From Acetobacter cerevisiae (GTDB lineage Bacteria; Pseudomonadota; Alphaproteobacteria; Acetobacterales; Acetobacteraceae), in contig NZ_LHZA01000129.1 in assembly GCF_001580535.1 (NCBI RefSeq), positions 1-35,781 on the forward strand: a stretch of 35,781 nucleotides of DNA, read 5' to 3'. Made by a program: the position numbers and the translations under genes. This document shows positions 1 to 7,909 of this stretch, one piece after another. Below the pieces are notes generated by a model. The model was not told the origin of the DNA. It saw only the letters and a program-made list of their open reading frames with translations, and ran no database searches. Each line of letters begins with the position of its first letter. Within the stretch, counting starts at the first letter, position 1.

Positions 1-159
1 AGTGCACAGACCACATAGCTTCCACCAACACTGCCTTCTCAGGCCGTGACACCCTCACTGCGTTCAGAACCCGCCGCCAGAAGCAGAATATCGTCAATAT
101 TCCAGATCGGGCTCCTGTGGGATGACTGAATTCTACAAAATGACCCGAAATTGCCTCAA
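1..159. other. left flank, no recognisable complete gene
   Basis: This stretch lies outside the likely IS5 boundary. One plus-strand frame is open from the window edge to a TGA at 123-125 (about 40 codons) and could be the 3' end of a gene that starts before the window. The peptide resembles nothing I recognise. No promoter or repeat stands out. Confidence 0.3.
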
Positions 160-194
160 GTGTGAGAAATCCGCGTTGATGGGGAGAGCGTGCG

Positions 195-954
195 ATGGGG
201 ATCAAGCGATACGAATTGAGCACAGCGCAGTGGGAGCAGATCAGGGTTCTGTTGCCTGGGAAAGCGAGTGATCCTGGGCGGACTGGATCGGATAACCGTT
301 TGTTCGTAAACGGATGTTTATGGGTATTGCGATCCGGCGCCCACTGGTGCGACCTGCCTGAACGCTATGGAAACTGGAAGACAGTCCACCGGCGCTTTAG
401 TCGTTGGTGCCATGCGGGCGTGTGGGAGCGGGTATTCACTGCGCTGACCGCCGATCGTGACAACGCGTACCTGATGATCGATAGCACCATTGTCCGTGCC
501 CACCAGCACGCGGCGACCGGAAAAGGGGGGGGCGCAAAATCAGGCGCTGGGGCGTTCCCGAGGTGGATTAACCACCAAGATCCACATGCTGGCCGACGCC
601 CTAGGTCGACCGTTACGGTTCATTATCACCGGCGGTCAGGTTCATGACGCCACCCAGGCATCTTCATTGCTCGAAGGCCAGACTGCGGGCGCGGTCATCG
701 CCGATAAGGCTTATGACAGCAATGGGTTCCGTGAAAAGATTGCTGTCATGAACGCAGAGGCTGTCATTCCGTCAAAACGGAACCGTAAGGTGTTCATCCC
801 GCACGACCAGGCTCTTTACAAAGACCGGAACCGTATCGAGCGATGCTTCAATCGCCTCAAACATTTTCGTCGTTTCGCAACGCGCTACGATCGCAGAACC
901 ATCCATTTCACAGGCTTCATCTATCTCGCAGCAGCCATGATCTGGATCGCGTGA
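195..954 (+). CDS. IS5-family DDE transposase, two overlapping phases (frameshifted)
   Basis: The transposase is split over two plus-strand frames. The first (195-647) carries the N-terminal DNA-binding part and the first catalytic Asp in MIDSTIVRAH. The second (490-954) carries the second Asp in ADKAYDS and the catalytic Glu in RNRIERCFNRLKHF. Homology passes from the first frame to the second at the run of four A and eight G at 521-532. Joining them needs a shift equivalent to loss of one G (+1 or -2), after which the protein is about 250 aa, normal for IS5/IS427. Such A/G runs are known slippage sites in this family, so the gene may be active by recoding. Alternatively the extra G is an inactivating mutation. 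ATG 195 is preceded by GGGGAGAGCG. Confidence 0.85.
521..532 (+). other. A4G8 homopolymer, candidate slippage site of the transposase
   Basis: Four A followed by eight G mark the exact point where the transposase reading frame switches. Removing one G restores one continuous frame. It could be programmed transcriptional or translational slippage, or a simple indel. Confidence 0.55.
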
Positions 955-1044
955 ATGTCGATTAGCCCTAGAAAAAGGCAAGAGCAGATTCCACTCATTT
1001 CTGTTGGCTCTTATAGAAAAATACAATATTGATATATCGAAAAA

Positions 1045-1881
1045 TCAGAATCCTGCTCGTTTCCAACCTGCCGGTGTTTGTATTGCTTTCCCGCGTTTTT
1101 TTAGCTCTAGCAAGTAAGTTTCAAGCATCATTTCCGCCGCAAATCGCAATTTTTTGCTCAATTTTGGATATGCACGGTCAAAAATACTGGAAAACTCCTG
1201 AACCTCATGCATCAGAATATTTTCAATTTGATGCAGCTTTTCATATCTCTTTTCCAAAAGTTGTTCAATGAACGAATATGGTTTCAGAATCTCTGGCCCG
1301 TGCCCGGGCAGAAAAATTCGAGCGTTAAGAGCCTGCACGCGTTCCAGGCTTTCAATATAATCACCCAGATCACCATCCGGCGGCGGAGGAACCAAGGTGG
1401 TTGACCATCCCATCACATGGTCACCGCTCAGCAAAACTCCATCAGGCCGTTCAAGACAAATATGATCTTCTGCATGGCCTGGCGTATGAATAACCCGCAT
1501 ACCTGCAATTTCAGTCCCGTGAAGAAGGTCTTTGTCCCCTCTTAACGGGCCCGACGGAAACTTGAAAACAGGAACGTTAGCACGCAATGCAAGAGCACGG
1601 GCCCCGTCAAAATGATCATGATGCCAGTGCGTGACAATAACATGGCTGATTGTGCCCGAAACTCCGCAGATAGCGTCCAGATGCGCAGGATCATCCGTTC
1701 CTGGATCAACTACGGCGGTGCCTGCTGCATGAGTTATAAGCCACGTATTTGTTCCATGATACGTCATAGAGTGGGGATTAGGTGCTACAATGCGCCTGAT
1801 CCCATCCACAACATCCATGGGCTTTCCATAGACCGGGGTTTCTTCTCGTAACCGCCAATCTGTCTGCAACGCTGCTTTCAT
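1045..1881 (-). CDS. MBL-fold metallo-hydrolase (glyoxalase II/LACTB2-like)
   Basis: This 278-aa protein belongs to the metallo-beta-lactamase fold. The zinc-binding signature HWHHDH (HxHxDH) lies near residues 83-88, followed by the later ligands in TPGHAEDH, SGDHV and LPGHG in the usual order. The C-terminal helical part resembles LACTB2 and glyoxalase II-like proteins. Family members hydrolyse thioesters, lactams or phosphodiesters, and the substrate here cannot be read from sequence. The ATG at 1881 overlaps the stop of the upstream fused beta-oxidation gene by four bases (ATGA), so the two are probably translationally coupled. It is the last gene of the paaJ operon. A role as a CoA-thioester hydrolase that clears stalled intermediates is inference from this position only. 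Confidence 0.85.
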   Translation of the reverse strand: MKAALQTDWRLREETPVYGKPMDVVDGIRRIVAPNPHSMTYHGTNTWLITHAAGTAVVDPGTDDPAHLDAICGVSGTISHVIVTHWHHDHFDGARALALRANVPVFKFPSGPLRGDKDLLHGTEIAGMRVIHTPGHAEDHICLERPDGVLLSGDHVMGWSTTLVPPPPDGDLGDYIESLERVQALNARIFLPGHGPEILKPYSFIEQLLEKRYEKLHQIENILMHEVQEFSSIFDRAYPKLSKKLRFAAEMMLETYLLELKKRGKAIQTPAGWKRAGF

Positions 1882-3959
1882 GTTATTCCTGCGGTAAAAG
1901 AGCCGCCCGATTGCGCCAACTTGATCAATAAAGCCGAAGGTTCTGAACCTGCTCCCCCTACAGCGGCAGCAACTTCCACTTCCCTCAAAACATTAGGCAA
2001 ACCCATTTTATCAGCCGCAAACATCGGGCCACCCTGAAGACGGGGAAAGCCGTACCCATTTACAAACACGATATCGATATCAGACGCAGAGGACGCAACT
2101 CCGCTTTCCAGCACCTTGGCCCCTTCATTTGCAAGAACGGCAAGAAGACGACGTTGAATGGCTTCAGCACTCAATTTAACGTGACGACTGCCCGCCTGTT
2201 TTCTTCCTGCTTCAATCAGAGCACACGCTTCATCGTCCAGCTCGGGCGAAGCTGAGGCATAAGAATACCAGCCCTCACCGGTCTTTCTGCCAAGACGCCC
2301 TGCCTCACAAAACATATCAGGTATTTTCACATACCGCTCGTTCGGATTGCGTGTTGCACTCTGCCGCTTTCTCATGGCCCATGCAATATCCAGCCCGGAA
2401 AGGTCCGCTACAGCAAATGGCCCCATAGCAAAGCCATAAGATTGCATGGCCTGGTCAATTTCCTGCGGGGACACCCCATCTTCCATTAAATATTCTGCGT
2501 GCTTACGATAATGCGAAAATATTCTATTCCCAATAAATCCTTCGCCCACGGCGGCAACTACAGGGAGTTTCCGTATTTTCCGTCCTAAAGCAATCGCTGT
2601 TGCCAAAGCATCCGGTGCTGTTTTGGCGCCACGAATAACTTCGACCAAACGCATAATATGAGCAGGAGAGAAGAAATGCAGCCCCAGCACATTCTCTGGC
2701 CTTTCGGCACATCCTGCAATTGCGTCAAGATCCAGATAAGATGTATTTGTTGCGACAACCGTATGGGCCTGCACGACTTTATTAAGGCTACGGAAAATAT
2801 CTTCTTTTACTTCCATGGATTCGAATGCTGCTTCAATCACAAAGTCCACATTCTTTAACGCGTCCCACTCATGGGAAATCTGTATTTTTTTAAATCGTCT
2901 TTCTGCCTCTTCTTCGCTAATTCTTTTTGTTTCAATCTGTTTGGCATAAAGACTTGCAATGCGTTTCTGGCATGCAGCTACCGCAGCAGCATCACGCTCT
3001 ATAATCACAACGTTTAATGCTGCGTCGGCTGTGGTAACAGCAATTCCCGCTCCCATCGTTCCGCCACCAATAATCCCGATACGGGAAAAATAGCGCGGTT
3101 GGGCTTTTTCACTTGCCGGCAAACGTCCTGTAGCGCGTTCTGCAAGGAAAAGATAACGTAGCGCTTTTGCCTCATCACTTTCGCGCAACCGCAGGAAAGC
3201 CTCTCGTTCAAAGGAGAGCCCTTGTGCAAAAGGCGCTGTCTCGGCTGCCTTAACCACCCGCACGGCTTCCAGCACAGCCGTAGCCCCCTTGGCCCGCTTA
3301 AGGGTGCTCTTCTCTGCATCCTGAACATCAGTTTTCGAAGCACATGGCACATCATGCTCGGACAGCCTGCGCTTGGGAGTATTTTCCGCCAAAGCGATAA
3401 CGTCCGTTAACATTCTGTCCTCTGACATGAGCTCATCTAAAATACCAAGATGCAAAGCCTCTTTTCCAGAAATAATTTTTGCGCCTCCAATCAACTCAAG
3501 CGCTGTTGCTACCCCTGTCAATCGAGGCAAGCGTTGCGTACCGCCAGCACCGGGAATAACCCCCAGTTTTGTCTCTGGTAGCCCCACACGACTACGCTCA
3601 GTGCCAACACGAAGATCACATGCGAGGGCAAGCTCCAGCCCTCCCCCTAAAGCAGCACCATCAATGGCTGCAAGAATTGGTTTTTTCATTGCATCAATCG
3701 CAGCCACAACCTCTGGCAAAAATGGTTGAGCTGGCGGTCTGGACATCTCGCGAATGTCTGCCCCTGCAACAAACTGTCCATTCTGCCCTGTCAACACCAC
3801 AGCCGCTACGGTGGGGTCTTCCCCCAGTTCGGGAAGCACATGCACCAGTGATGCTCTTACTGTATCAGACAGAGCATTTACGGGCGGATTATCAATTGTC
3901 ACGACCGCAACGTTACCATAACGCAACACATAAACGCCAGGTTGAGATATGATCTGCAT
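1878..3959 (-). CDS. fused enoyl-CoA hydratase / 3-hydroxyacyl-CoA dehydrogenase (PaaF+PaaH equivalent, FadB/FadJ type)
   Basis: This is a two-domain beta-oxidation enzyme of 693 aa. An N-terminal crotonase domain (about residues 1-190) has GLELALACD and GLPETKLGVIPGAGGTQRLP, which contain the two acid/base Glu of the family. A 3-hydroxyacyl-CoA dehydrogenase part begins near residue 293 with the Rossmann motif GIIGGGTMGAG and includes the catalytic-His segment HFFSPAH and GFIGNRIF. It should hydrate 2,3-dehydroadipyl-CoA and oxidise 3-hydroxyadipyl-CoA, steps done by separate PaaF and PaaH in E. coli; neither is present separately here. I chose ATG 3959 because AAAGG lies nine bases upstream. 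A TTG at 3977 in frame is possible but would overlap the thiolase. It lies four bases after paaJ. Confidence 0.9.
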   Translation of the reverse strand: MQIISQPGVYVLRYGNVAVVTIDNPPVNALSDTVRASLVHVLPELGEDPTVAAVVLTGQNGQFVAGADIREMSRPPAQPFLPEVVAAIDAMKKPILAAIDGAALGGGLELALACDLRVGTERSRVGLPETKLGVIPGAGGTQRLPRLTGVATALELIGGAKIISGKEALHLGILDELMSEDRMLTDVIALAENTPKRRLSEHDVPCASKTDVQDAEKSTLKRAKGATAVLEAVRVVKAAETAPFAQGLSFEREAFLRLRESDEAKALRYLFLAERATGRLPASEKAQPRYFSRIGIIGGGTMGAGIAVTTADAALNVVIIERDAAAVAACQKRIASLYAKQIETKRISEEEAERRFKKIQISHEWDALKNVDFVIEAAFESMEVKEDIFRSLNKVVQAHTVVATNTSYLDLDAIAGCAERPENVLGLHFFSPAHIMRLVEVIRGAKTAPDALATAIALGRKIRKLPVVAAVGEGFIGNRIFSHYRKHAEYLMEDGVSPQEIDQAMQSYGFAMGPFAVADLSGLDIAWAMRKRQSATRNPNERYVKIPDMFCEAGRLGRKTGEGWYSYASASPELDDEACALIEAGRKQAGSRHVKLSAEAIQRRLLAVLANEGAKVLESGVASSASDIDIVFVNGYGFPRLQGGPMFAADKMGLPNVLREVEVAAAVGGAGSEPSALLIKLAQSGGSFTAGIT

Positions 3960-3963
3960 TGTC

Positions 3964-5172
3964 TCAAACCTTTTCAATCAAAGCGGCAATACCCTGTCCA
4001 ACGCCGATACACATGGTTGCCACGGCACGTTTCCCCGCTCCCTGCTCCATGGCATTTACTGCTGTCATAGCCAGCCGCGCACCCGACATTCCCAACGGAT
4101 GACCCAGCGCTATGGCACCCCCATGGGGGTTCACATGATCAGCATCATCAGGCAACCCAAGCTGACGCAAAACAGCCAGTGCCTGTGCGGCAAATGCTTC
4201 ATTCAGTTCCAGAACGTCGATATCGTTCACTGAAAGAGCGTTTCGCTGGAGCAATTTCTCCGTGGCGGGAGCCGGAGCAATCCCCATGACCCGGGGGGCC
4301 ACGCCCACAGTCGCCACTGAAACCAGGCGCGCTTTGGGTTGCAAGCCATGGCGGCGTATTCCGTCTTCACTTGCCAGAATAAGAATAGCTGCACCATCAT
4401 TCACGCCAGAGGCATTGCCAGCGGTCACGCTTCCACCATCACGAAATGGTGTTTTTAGCTTGGACAATGTTTCGGCGGTTGTTGAGGGGCGGATATGTTC
4501 ATCATCCGTTACCCAGCATTTTTCGCCTTTTACAGGGCCAGAGATCTGCACCGGCGAAATTTCACGCGTAAAGAAGCCACTTGTCTGAGCAGCGAATGCA
4601 CGTTTGTGTGAGCGAGCAGCAAAAATATCCTGATCGTGGCGAGAAATCCCAAACTGTTCCGCCACATTTTCGGCCGTTTCAGGCATAGAATCCACACCGA
4701 ACCGCGCCTGGAAAACGGGATTGATAAAACGCCAGCCGATGGTCGTATCATACATTTCGCAATGACGGCCAAATGCATGCGTTGCCTTGCCTGTTACAAA
4801 TGGAGCGCGTGTCATGCTCTCCACCCCACCAGCCAAAACCAGATCTGCATCTCCGGCAATAATGCGGTAGGCCGCCATGCCCACCGCATCCAGACCGGAA
4901 CCGCATAACCTGTTGATTGTAGTGCCCGATACGCTTTCTGGAAGCCCAGCCAGCAGAAGTGCCATGCGGGCTATGTTGCGGTTATCTTCCCCTGCCTGAT
5001 TGGCACACCCCAGAATCACATCATCAATGCATTCCCAATCCAGCGCAGCGTGCCGCTCACGCATGACACGCAGCGGATGTGCCGCAAGGTCATCTGTCCG
5101 AATATCGCGCAAAATACCTGCATAGCGACCGATGGGTGTACGCGTATAATCACAGATATAAGCATGCCTCAT
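3964..5172 (-). CDS. paaJ: 3-oxoadipyl-CoA / 3-oxo-5,6-dehydrosuberyl-CoA thiolase
   Basis: This is a thiolase of 402 aa, normal for PaaJ/PcaF. The nucleophilic Cys lies in NRLCGSGLDAVG, NEAFAAQ follows, the base His is in GGAIALGHPLGMSGAR, and the second Cys is in CIGVGQGIA. The N-terminus (AYICDYTRTPIGRYAG) is typical of the 3-oxoadipyl-CoA thiolase group rather than of acetoacetyl-CoA thiolases. In the phenylacetate route this enzyme acts twice, releasing acetyl-CoA and finally succinyl-CoA. ATG 5172 is preceded by AGGAGA at a good distance, so I prefer it to a 14-residue longer in-frame start. It is the first gene of a minus-strand operon with the fused hydratase/dehydrogenase and the MBL hydrolase, and is divergent from paaG. 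Confidence 0.93.
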   Translation of the reverse strand: MRHAYICDYTRTPIGRYAGILRDIRTDDLAAHPLRVMRERHAALDWECIDDVILGCANQAGEDNRNIARMALLLAGLPESVSGTTINRLCGSGLDAVGMAAYRIIAGDADLVLAGGVESMTRAPFVTGKATHAFGRHCEMYDTTIGWRFINPVFQARFGVDSMPETAENVAEQFGISRHDQDIFAARSHKRAFAAQTSGFFTREISPVQISGPVKGEKCWVTDDEHIRPSTTAETLSKLKTPFRDGGSVTAGNASGVNDGAAILILASEDGIRRHGLQPKARLVSVATVGVAPRVMGIAPAPATEKLLQRNALSVNDIDVLELNEAFAAQALAVLRQLGLPDDADHVNPHGGAIALGHPLGMSGARLAMTAVNAMEQGAGKRAVATMCIGVGQGIAALIEKV

Positions 5173-5379
5173 GAAATATCTCCTGCCCGACCGGGTATTA
5201 CGGGAATATTCCAAAACGGCTCTGTGCTTAGGCAGCTAACAGATCGTGAAAAGCAGTCTCTATCATGAGGGAACTCGCCCCGGCATTGATTCGTAAAGCG
5301 TGGGACAAATGCACCAAAGAAAAGCGCTTTCTGACATATCGGGTTATCATCCATCGGCTGCCTCCGTTTTTTTGATTTA

Positions 5380-5402
5380 TTGACAGATGTAGACTTCTGT
5401 CA
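5380..5402 (+). promoter_or_regulatory. -35-like TTGACA overlapping a 22-bp palindrome (TGACAGA-N8-TCTGTCA)
   Basis: A consensus TTGACA at 5380-5385 starts one base before a perfect 7+7 inverted repeat at 5381-5402. The candidate -10 region falls in the AT-rich start of the next palindrome, but no hexamer there matches well. It lies in the divergent paaJ/paaG intergenic region (5173-5501), so it is a plausible regulated promoter for paaG. Confidence 0.45.
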
Positions 5403-5403
5403 G

Positions 5404-5435
5404 AATATATCAACCATCCGGTTGGTCAATATATT
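5404..5435. promoter_or_regulatory. 32-bp near-perfect palindrome, candidate PaaR operator
   Basis: The core ACCAtCCGGtTGGT at 5413-5426 is symmetric except for one central pair. The outer arms AATATAT and ATATATT extend the symmetry, so 13 of 16 base pairs match across the centre. The core resembles the ACC-rich palindromes described for TetR-type PaaR regulators in proteobacteria, and a TetR regulator is encoded in this cluster. The site lies between the divergent paaJ and paaG genes, where it could control both. Confidence 0.55.
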
Positions 5436-5501
5436 AATACGTGATATCCTCCGCCTTAAACAAAAACAAGATCGGACTTACCGACCCACAAGGAATATCC
5501 C

Positions 5502-6290
5502 ATGAGTACAGTGCTCGTTGAACGGCATCCTGGCTGGCTTTCCATCACTCTTAACAGGCCGGAACGCCTCAATTCGCTTAACGATGAAATGCATGCAGCG
5601 TTACGGGCAACCCTGATAGAAGCGCGAGAAGACCCCTCATGCAGGGCCGTTCTACTTACAGGCTCAGGAAGAGGATTTTGTGCTGGTCAGGATCTTTCCG
5701 AGCGGCTCCGTGCACCAGATGCCGCGGCTCCGGACCTTGGGCATACTGTAGAGACATTTTATAATCCTCTCATCCGGCAACTTCGGTCCCTGCCCAAACC
5801 CATAGTATGCGCCGTCAACGGTGTGGCTGCGGGTGCGGGCGTAAATATTGCCTTGGCTTGCGACATTGTGATTGCAGGCAAAGGAGCACGATTTGTACTT
5901 TCCTTTGCTAAGCTTGGCCTTATCCCCGATTCTGGAGGCACCTACCACCTCCCTCGCCTTGTTGGTGAGGCGCGTGCTCGGGGACTCGCTTTACTGGGCG
6001 AACCACTCCCAGCAGAAACCGCTGCGGACTGGGGACTCATCTGGAAGACTGTTGAAGATGAAAATCTTCATGAACAGGCTTGTTCTCTTGCAAAACATTT
6101 TTCTGAACAACCTACTTTTGGCCTGGGACAAATAAAGTCTGCCCTCAATGCATCATCCCATAACACATTGGACCAGCAACTGGATCTTGAGCGTGATCTG
6201 ATGCGCCGTGCTGGGCAGACAGATGATTATGCTGAAGGGGTAGCCGCTTTCATCGAAAAGCGAAAGCCTCATTTCAGCGGTTTGGGATAA
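5502..6290 (+). CDS. paaG: 2-(1,2-epoxy-1,2-dihydrophenyl)acetyl-CoA isomerase
   Basis: This is a crotonase-fold protein of 262 aa that converts the ring epoxide of phenylacetyl-CoA to oxepin-CoA and also isomerises an unsaturated intermediate later in the pathway. The oxyanion segment GSGRGFCAGQDLSER and the segment FVLSFAKLGLIPDSGGTYHL are characteristic of PaaG and distinguish it from PaaF-type hydratases: the residue usually Glu in hydratases is replaced, and the Asp in IPDSGG is kept. The ATG is preceded by AAGGAATATCCC. It is the first gene of the plus-strand group paaG-paaK-paaZ. The 256 bases between it and paaK hold no credible gene. Confidence 0.92.
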   Translation: MSTVLVERHPGWLSITLNRPERLNSLNDEMHAALRATLIEAREDPSCRAVLLTGSGRGFCAGQDLSERLRAPDAAAPDLGHTVETFYNPLIRQLRSLPKPIVCAVNGVAAGAGVNIALACDIVIAGKGARFVLSFAKLGLIPDSGGTYHLPRLVGEARARGLALLGEPLPAETAADWGLIWKTVEDENLHEQACSLAKHFSEQPTFGLGQIKSALNASSHNTLDQQLDLERDLMRRAGQTDDYAEGVAAFIEKRKPHFSGLG

Positions 6291-6546
6291 TTGCTATGCC
6301 TTACGAAGACACTACCTGTTTTACAGTCTCCCTTGTGCAAAAAGGCGCAAAACCTTAGACTACGCCTTTCATGAAAAAGACCAAGCAGGAGAAAGCTACA
6401 ACATTTTTAGGGAAAGCCCGCATGTTATCAATGGTTTCTCTGCCCTGAAAAACACCATCTAACCGATACAGTTTTTACAGGACGAACGTTTTACAAGCCG
6501 AACCTTCCCAAAACAACAGCCTCGCAAAGAGGCGAATGAGGTTACG

Positions 6547-7890
6547 ATGAACGCCACCGTCTATACCGCAGCTTACCCCCACCCGGAAGCCATACATGAC
6601 ATCGCTGCGCTATCGCGCGATGAACTGATGTTCATTCAGCTTGAACGTATGAAATGGTCTCTTCGCCATGCCTATGAGAATGTCGCTTTATACCGTAACC
6701 GATGCATAGCGGCAGGCGTCCATCCAGACGATCTCTGCTCATTATCTGATCTTGCGCGGTTCCCGACAACAACCAAAGCAGATCTACGCGATACCTACCC
6801 TTTTGGAATGTTTGCCGTTCCACAGGAGAGGCTTGCACGCATTCATGGTTCTTCCGGTACCACAGGAAAACCCATAGTTGTCGGGTACACCCATGCGGAT
6901 CTGGATATGTGGGCGGGGATTGTAGGGCGCTCAATCCGCGCTGCAGGCGGACGGCCCGGCATGAAACTGCATAATGCATATGGCTATGGGTTGTTTACAG
7001 GCGGCCTCGGTATGCATTTGGGAGCTGAACGTATGGGCTGCACCGTTATCCCCATGTCTGGTGGCATGACTGAGCGGCAAGTGCAACTGATTGAGGACTT
7101 TAAGCCACAAATCATTACGGTCACCCCCTCCTACATGTTGGCCCTTCTGGATGAGTTCAGGCGACAGGGTTTGGACCCTCGGGCTTCTTCCATAAAATAT
7201 GGCATTTTTGGTGCAGAGCCGTGGACAAACAGCATGCGTGAAGAGATAGAGCAGGCATTCGATATGCATGCTGTTGATATTTACGGACTTTCAGAAGTTG
7301 TTGGCCCCGGTGTTGCTCAGGAATTTGTAGAAACAAAAGATGGTCTCCATTTCTGGGAGGATCATTTCTACCCTGAGATCATTAACCCGGAAACGGGTGT
7401 TCCCGTCGCGGATGGAGAGCCGGGAGAATTGGTCATTACATCACTTTCCAAGGAAGCTTTCCCTATCGTGCGCTATCGCACGCGTGACTTAACCCGCCTT
7501 TTACCGGGCACCATGGTGCCTGCAGTAAGACGAATAGAAAAAATAATGGCACGTTCAGATGACATGATTATTCTGCGTGGCGTGAATATTTTCCCTACAC
7601 AGGTTGAAGCGGCCCTTCTGCACTGTAAATGGTGCAGCGCACATTTTCAGATCGAACTGACCCATCATGGCCGCATGGATAACATGACCATTCATGTAGA
7701 GCCCCGGCCGGAAGCATGGAACCCGGCAGAAACGTCTCACCGTTCCCGCGAAATCATAAAAACCATCAAAAATACAATCGGTGTTTCTGTTCAGGTTTCC
7801 GTGAAAGAACCCGGCATGATCCCGCGCTCAAACGGCAAAGTAACCCGCGTGATTGATAACCGCGCCAAGGCAAGCAGTATTCTGGCCTGA
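6547..7890 (+). CDS. paaK: phenylacetate-CoA ligase
   Basis: This is an AMP-forming ligase of 447 aa that activates phenylacetate with ATP and CoA in the cytoplasm, the entry step of the pathway. The P-loop-like SSGTTGKP lies near residue 102. DIYGLSEVVGPG and the segments YRTRDLT and SDDMIILRGVNIFPTQVE match PaaK closely, and RSNGKVTRV near the C-terminus contains the acylation-step Lys. The length is normal for the family (about 440 aa). GAGG lies six bases before the ATG. paaZ follows with a 19-base gap, so they are co-transcribed. Confidence 0.95.
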   Translation: MNATVYTAAYPHPEAIHDIAALSRDELMFIQLERMKWSLRHAYENVALYRNRCIAAGVHPDDLCSLSDLARFPTTTKADLRDTYPFGMFAVPQERLARIHGSSGTTGKPIVVGYTHADLDMWAGIVGRSIRAAGGRPGMKLHNAYGYGLFTGGLGMHLGAERMGCTVIPMSGGMTERQVQLIEDFKPQIITVTPSYMLALLDEFRRQGLDPRASSIKYGIFGAEPWTNSMREEIEQAFDMHAVDIYGLSEVVGPGVAQEFVETKDGLHFWEDHFYPEIINPETGVPVADGEPGELVITSLSKEAFPIVRYRTRDLTRLLPGTMVPAVRRIEKIMARSDDMIILRGVNIFPTQVEAALLHCKWCSAHFQIELTHHGRMDNMTIHVEPRPEAWNPAETSHRSREIIKTIKNTIGVSVQVSVKEPGMIPRSNGKVTRVIDNRAKASSILA

Positions 7891-7909
7891 ACCTAAAAGG
7901 ACAATAGTC

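Larger units (their letters stand above)
160..996 (+). mobile_element. IS5-family insertion sequence (IS427-like)
   Basis: The element is defined by its transposase at 195-954. The ends are approximate. A weak inverted pair is visible: GTGTGAGAAATC at 160-171 and GATTCCACTC at 987-996, whose reverse complement is GAGTGGAATC. This gives about 837 bp, inside the usual 0.8-1.0 kb range of IS427-group elements. I could not identify a convincing target-site duplication, so the ends need checking against an IS database. The element sits at the outer edge of the paa cluster, downstream of the minus-strand MBL gene. Confidence 0.6.

Noticed and set aside
6371-6448. Small open frame (about 25 codons) between paaG and paaK
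   Set aside because: There is no ribosome site and no recognisable peptide.
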